DNA of 15,270 bases, taken from positions 1 through 15,270 of the forward strand of contig DAHVXO010000266.1 of assembly GCA_027356675.1 (NCBI GenBank), read 5' to 3'. How positions within the stretch are numbered: position 1 is the stretch's first letter; each line of letters begins with the position of its first letter. The translations under genes and the position numbers were made by a program. Source of the DNA: Symbiobacteriaceae bacterium. Its GTDB lineage: Bacteria > Bacillota_E > Symbiobacteriia > Symbiobacteriales > Symbiobacteriaceae. Under the pieces are notes generated by a model that was not told the DNA's origin, made no database searches, and saw only the letters and a list, made by a program, of their open reading frames with translations. Below, in pieces: positions 12,291 through 15,270 of this stretch.

Positions 12291-12339
12291 CTCCTACGCG
12301 CCCCGGTCGCGGCGGGCGCGATTGTCATCTCCGATGACA
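12291..12339 (-). promoter_or_regulatory. two hairpins plus AGGAG ahead of the first leftward gene
   Basis: TGTCATC-GGA-GATGACA (12339-12323) is a perfect 7-bp stem. CGCGCCC/GGGCGCG (12320-12297) with a 10-nt loop follows, ending 1 nt before AGGAG (12291-12295). No T-run follows, so these are leader structures, not terminators. Confidence 0.55.
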
Positions 12340-12538
12340 TCAAGGGCAGGAACGGTTGGGGCTAACGAATGCGATGACCCGGTGAGACCACGCCCGTCCG
12401 CCGACCTGAACGCCTGCGCTTGGGCGCCCACCACTTGTCTTGGCCGCGGCGCCGCCGTTTATGGTGGTATTATCGGGCGCGATCCGGCACAACGGCTGCC
12501 ATGTGGACAGAACCATATCTGATGGCCCATTCGAAGAA

Positions 12539-12646
12539 TGTACACATACACTTTGAGACAGATGATTATTTGCCACTGTAGTGTGTACTTCCTCGTCTCG
12601 GGCTTCGTGCGAACAGCCCCCTGAGTTTTCTTCGCCGGGTGTATAC
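12539..12646. repeat. three GTGTRTAC-like motifs
   Basis: Variants of GTGTRTAC occur at 12539-12551 (minus strand, GTGTATGTGTACA), 12581-12588 (GTGTGTAC) and 12639-12646 (GTGTATAC). The last overlaps the -10 of the leftward promoter. They could be binding sites for a repressor or for the recombinase. Confidence 0.4.
12553..12582 (+). promoter_or_regulatory. weak candidate promoter for the recombinases, rightward
   Basis: -35 TTGAGA (12553-12558), 18-bp spacer, -10 TGTAGT (12577-12582). The -10 is poor, and the GTGTGTAC motif at 12581 overlaps its edge. It is listed because it is the best rightward match before 12716. Confidence 0.28.
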
Positions 12647-12668
12647 AAACCGAAGGTGCAACCATCAA
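12640..12668 (-). promoter_or_regulatory. candidate promoter for the leftward block
   Basis: On the minus strand: -35 TTGATG (12668-12663), 17-bp spacer, -10 TATACA (12645-12640). It would give a leader of about 350 nt before the first gene. A GTGTATAC motif covers the -10, which suggests repression by a motif-binding protein. Confidence 0.42.
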
Positions 12669-12674
12669 ATACAT

Positions 12675-12691
12675 CGTATTCTTTTAATACG
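12675..12691. promoter_or_regulatory. CGTATT-CTTTT-AATACG dyad
   Basis: A 6-bp perfect inverted repeat around 5 bases, 25 bases before the first recombinase codon and just upstream of the leftward -35. It is a possible operator or recombinase arm site. Confidence 0.35.
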
Positions 12692-12715
12692 GGAAATTTG
12701 GTGGGATGGTGAGAT

Positions 12716-13903
12716 GTGGTGGGTATCTCCATCGAGCTTTCAGCCTTACTCAACGGTAGGGTGATCCCGACGATCTGCAGGAATGGCTTCCCTTTGTTCC
12801 TGCCCAGTGAGTGGCTGGAGGAGATTGATGGGACTGCCGGATCGCCTAACACCGCTCGGACATACGCCATTCAACTTCGGCCGTTCATCCAGTGGTTGGA
12901 CGACCGGGGCGTTCCCCTGGAGGGGGATCCCGCCAACGAAAAAGCGAAGGGCGGGGTATCGCTCCTGCACCTCCGCCAGTACCGGAATGAACTTCAGCGC
13001 ACGAGCCTGAACCCGAACACTGTCTACCAATACGTGGCGACCGCTGTTCGATTCTGCAGGTGGCTGGGTGGTCCGGTGGACTGGCTGCCCATCGCTGAGT
13101 TTAAGCGGAACAAGCGTCTCACCTACACCAGGGGATTCCTGGCCGGCATAACCCGAGGGGTTCGGAATGTGGAAACAGGCATCCTCCCGAGGCGGCGCAA
13201 GTCTCTTCCGCGTCATCTGACCGTTGAAGAATTGAACTCCATCCGCAGCTGGGTGATGGCGAAGTGGCGGGACGATGAAGCCTTGCAGACACTGTATAGG
13301 ACGGTCGTGGAGGTCGCGTTCGCCGGCGCATTGCGGCGAGGCGAACTTCTATCACTACGGGTCAGCCAGATCGACCTGGCGAACCACCGTCTGACCGTCA
13401 AGATCGATGTCGACAAGTACAACGAGGCATGGCTGACGGGCAAGGAATTGGAGTATGCCGCCAAGGGCGGCGAACGGGAGGTACTCCTTCACCCGTCAGC
13501 TGCCCGATGGGTGCGCAAATGGCTCACTTGCCGTCCGGTCTCAGCGATTCGCAGGGGGCATGACTACTTGTTCTGTAACCTCCACCCGGATCGAGAGGGT
13601 GAGCCGCTCTCCCCTTCTGCCCTTCGGCATTTCCTGGCCCTCCTTAACCGCAGCCGTGAGAACGGTGGGGTTGGGCTGGCCAAGCGTGTCACGGTCCACA
13701 TTTTCCGCCATTCCTGGGCAACCCTGATGCTGGAGGATGGGCTGCCATTCGACGCTGTGCAGCACCACCTCGGTCACGCCAGTCCGGCATCCACCAGAAT
13801 CTACACGCACGTGAGCGACAAGAAGCGTCGCGAGCAACTCAAGACCGTGCTTGACAACAGTTCAGCCTATCGCACGCTTGCTGAAGAGGTGATGGCCAAG
13901 TGA
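12716..13903 (+). CDS. tyrosine recombinase, TnpA-like member of a tandem pair
   Basis: 395 residues. It catalyses DNA strand exchange through a tyrosine intermediate. The GTG at 12716 is the first possible start after an in-frame TGA at 12710; GTG at 12719 is equally plausible and better spaced (6 nt) from a weak GGTGA. Residues about 35-125 look like the helical core-binding SAM-like domain (TARTYAIQLRPFIQWL). The catalytic domain has all six residues: Arg207 (ALRRGEL), Lys250 (AAKGGERE), His328 and Arg331 (HIFRHSW), His354 (LGHAS) and Tyr363 (RIYTH). The next recombinase starts at 13900 and overlaps its stop by 4 bases, so translation is probably coupled. Such paired recombinases are typical of Tn554-type transposons (TnpA plus TnpB) and related recombinase-trio elements. 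The family is certain; the Tn554 link is inferred from arrangement and sizes. Confidence 0.93.
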   Translation: MVGISIELSALLNGRVIPTICRNGFPLFLPSEWLEEIDGTAGSPNTARTYAIQLRPFIQWLDDRGVPLEGDPANEKAKGGVSLLHLRQYRNELQRTSLNPNTVYQYVATAVRFCRWLGGPVDWLPIAEFKRNKRLTYTRGFLAGITRGVRNVETGILPRRRKSLPRHLTVEELNSIRSWVMAKWRDDEALQTLYRTVVEVAFAGALRRGELLSLRVSQIDLANHRLTVKIDVDKYNEAWLTGKELEYAAKGGEREVLLHPSAARWVRKWLTCRPVSAIRRGHDYLFCNLHPDREGEPLSPSALRHFLALLNRSRENGGVGLAKRVTVHIFRHSWATLMLEDGLPFDAVQHHLGHASPASTRIYTHVSDKKRREQLKTVLDNSSAYRTLAEEVMAK

Positions 13904-15270
13904 CGGCGACGCTTGACCATATGGAAGTGGGCCAGGAGTATCGCAATGCCAGGGGGCAGGTCATGCGGATTTACTCGCCGGAGCGTTGGGGCTACTTTCT
14001 CAGCGAGACAGCCAACCCCCAGTACCTGTACTGGAGTGCGCTGCCTCCCCAGACCCATCCTTTCTGGCAAGCGGTAGCGATGTCGATGTTCTGGCGTGGA
14101 TCGGGCGGCACGGCGAAGGTAGTCGCAGATGCCGCCAGGCGGTTCTACCAGTGGCTCGTGGACAGGGAGGTCGCCTCTTTCGACGACCTTTCTCAGCTCG
14201 ATTGGGCAGCTTTCGACGAGTGGCTCAAGCGGCAACCGGGCAAGCAGGGGCTTATGACCATGCGCTCCCGCATGGCCACGTTCACGGGGCTGAAGGCGGC
14301 GTTTGTTGAGGGGGTCACCCTGGGACGGAGTGAACTGACAGCGGCAACGGTAGCGGCTATCTCAGATGGCACGAGAAACCGTTTTCGCCACGTTGATGAT
14401 CACACGGCGCAGGCCAGGGCCCACCGGGTGCTTACCCCAGCCCAGGTGGATCGCTTGTATGAGGCATTCTTCTCGGAGTATCGAGTGGCCCGGAAGTTGC
14501 TGGACGACCCCGACCGGCCAGATCGGCTTGGAGCGCAAAAGTATGGCAGCCAAATTGAAATTGATTTGACGACCATGGTGGCTCTGTGGCTGAGCATCAC
14601 GTATGGTGTCCGTGCCGAAGAACTGCCCGTCATGCAGACTAGCGACTTTGTAGAAGACACTTCTGGCCGAGGCGCTCATCGGCTGTATTGTCATGCTCCC
14701 AATAAGGATCCAAAGCCTGTCCCTGTTGATGAGGTTGGCCACAGGCTGATCAAGATGCTGATTGCGTGGACCGAAGGACCTCGAAAGGCACTGGGGACTG
14801 ACCACTTGTTTGTGTACTGGATGGGCGTTAATCGGGACGAGCCACAAGTTTTGCACGGGGTCAATCTATACAACCGCCGCAAGTCCTTCTTGCAGCGATA
14901 CAACCTTGGCAAACTCAACCTTTCTCCGAAGAACTTGCGCAGCACCTTCGGAGAGCGGATTGCCACGCATACCGAAAACAGGCTGGTTGTCCAGGAGTTG
15001 ATGCGCCACGAGTCACCGAGAACCTCCGAGCGTTTCTACCAAACCAAAAACGAGGTTGAACATGCCGCAGTCGTAGCAAGGGCTTTGGCAGCAGAGGCCA
15101 TGCGCCACGCCATGCTCCATGGTTACCCTGTCCTTGATCTTGAGAGTGAACGGCCGGACGTAAAGCGCCTGCTTGAGGAAAACCCCGATCGGGACCTCGG
15201 ATATGGAGTGTGCGGGGTACTTCTTGGCTGCAAGCGAGCCGAGCACTGTTTCCTCTGCCCCCATCTTATC
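13900..15270 (+). CDS. second tyrosine recombinase, TnpB-like, C-terminus beyond window
   Basis: 457 residues visible. The GTG at 13900 overlaps the TGA of the first recombinase (GTGA) and has AGGTGA 7 nt upstream; ATG at 13921 is an alternative. Catalytic-domain residues: Arg238 (YGVRAEEL), Lys269 (APNKDPK), Arg347 in LSPKNLRSTF, His370 (MRHESPRTS) and Tyr380 (ERFYQT). The usual first His of HxxR is Lys344 here, a substitution seen in some family members. Residues about 60-160 are the helical DNA-binding part. After the catalytic core come four Cys (438, 444, 450, 453, pattern CxxxxxCxxxxxCxxC), a probable zinc-binding tail like that of long Tn554 TnpB-type recombinases. The gene runs off the right edge, and a third small gene (tnpC-like) could follow outside the window. 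Confidence 0.88.
   Translation, partial: MTATLDHMEVGQEYRNARGQVMRIYSPERWGYFLSETANPQYLYWSALPPQTHPFWQAVAMSMFWRGSGGTAKVVADAARRFYQWLVDREVASFDDLSQLDWAAFDEWLKRQPGKQGLMTMRSRMATFTGLKAAFVEGVTLGRSELTAATVAAISDGTRNRFRHVDDHTAQARAHRVLTPAQVDRLYEAFFSEYRVARKLLDDPDRPDRLGAQKYGSQIEIDLTTMVALWLSITYGVRAEELPVMQTSDFVEDTSGRGAHRLYCHAPNKDPKPVPVDEVGHRLIKMLIAWTEGPRKALGTDHLFVYWMGVNRDEPQVLHGVNLYNRRKSFLQRYNLGKLNLSPKNLRSTFGERIATHTENRLVVQELMRHESPRTSERFYQTKNEVEHAAVVARALAAEAMRHAMLHGYPVLDLESERPDVKRLLEENPDRDLGYGVCGVLLGCKRAEHCFLCPHLI

Larger units (their letters stand above)
12340..12715. other. divergent intergenic control region without a gene
   Basis: These 376 bases between the leftward block and the recombinases hold no open frame with a ribosome binding site. 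The left part (to about 12520) is GC-rich and featureless to me. The right part is AT-richer and has the promoters, repeated GTGTRTAC motifs and a CGTATT/AATACG dyad described separately. A transposon end or recombination site could lie here. The hexamer GATGTA, the core site I recall for Tn554, occurs once on the minus strand (12675-12670), which may be chance. Confidence 0.5.

Noticed and set aside
12340..12870. Leftward 176-codon open frame across the divergent region
   Set aside because: Begins inside the first recombinase gene, has no SD, and shows no domain; more likely open by chance.
1..15270. tRNA or rRNA genes
   Set aside because: No cloverleaf with a TTCRANNY-type T-loop and no conserved rRNA segment was noticed on either strand.

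Overview
The window is GC-rich accessory DNA. It has strong AGGAGG-type ribosome binding sites, frequent TTG and GTG starts, and sigma-A-like promoters with TATAAT or TATGAT boxes. This points to a mobile element or prophage-like island in a high-GC Firmicute (Clostridia or Symbiobacteria type). The host is an inference from these signals; no housekeeping gene is present to fix it.

Positions 12278 to 1 hold thirteen genes, all leftward (minus strand), separated by gaps of about 35-300 bases. Reading with transcription: three unknown small proteins (12278-11955, 11849-11193, 10888-10433), an unknown protein with an ankyrin-like stretch (10333-9881), and an unknown 227-residue protein (9799-9116). 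Next come a double-domain beta-class N4/N6 DNA methyltransferase (9078-7468), a PP-loop/PAPS-reductase-like protein with an iron-sulfur-type Cys set (7384-6248), a small unknown (6065-5757) and a TGT/DpdA-like base-exchange protein (5629-4379). The run ends with two unknowns (4283-3642 and 3372-3112), a Mom-like GNAT candidate (3039-2311) and a large C5-cytosine methyltransferase whose C-terminus leaves the window at base 1. Five of the thirteen therefore look like nucleic-acid base-modifying enzymes. I read the block as a candidate DNA hypermodification or anti-restriction module.

Two places in this block carry their own promoter followed by about 130-140 nt of structured RNA and an intrinsic terminator (3555-3424 and 11090-10949). 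Each is a small RNA or an attenuated leader. Nearly every gene has a compact hairpin just 5' of its Shine-Dalgarno sequence. Three of these hairpins (5652-5689, 7411-7448, 11875-11910) have different stem sequences but a shared closing GAG/CTC and an A...ACC loop, so they look like copies of one RNA element. Four proteins carry QLDLF/QVSLF/QLSFF/QLSLE peptides that resemble the bacterial sliding-clamp-binding motif.

Positions 12279-12715 are a divergent, more AT-rich control region with no convincing gene. From 12716 rightward lie two overlapping tyrosine recombinases, a 395-residue protein and a longer one with a C-terminal Cys cluster that runs off the right edge. This is the arrangement of TnpA/TnpB in Tn554-type transposons, and the pair probably mobilises the island or a neighbouring element.
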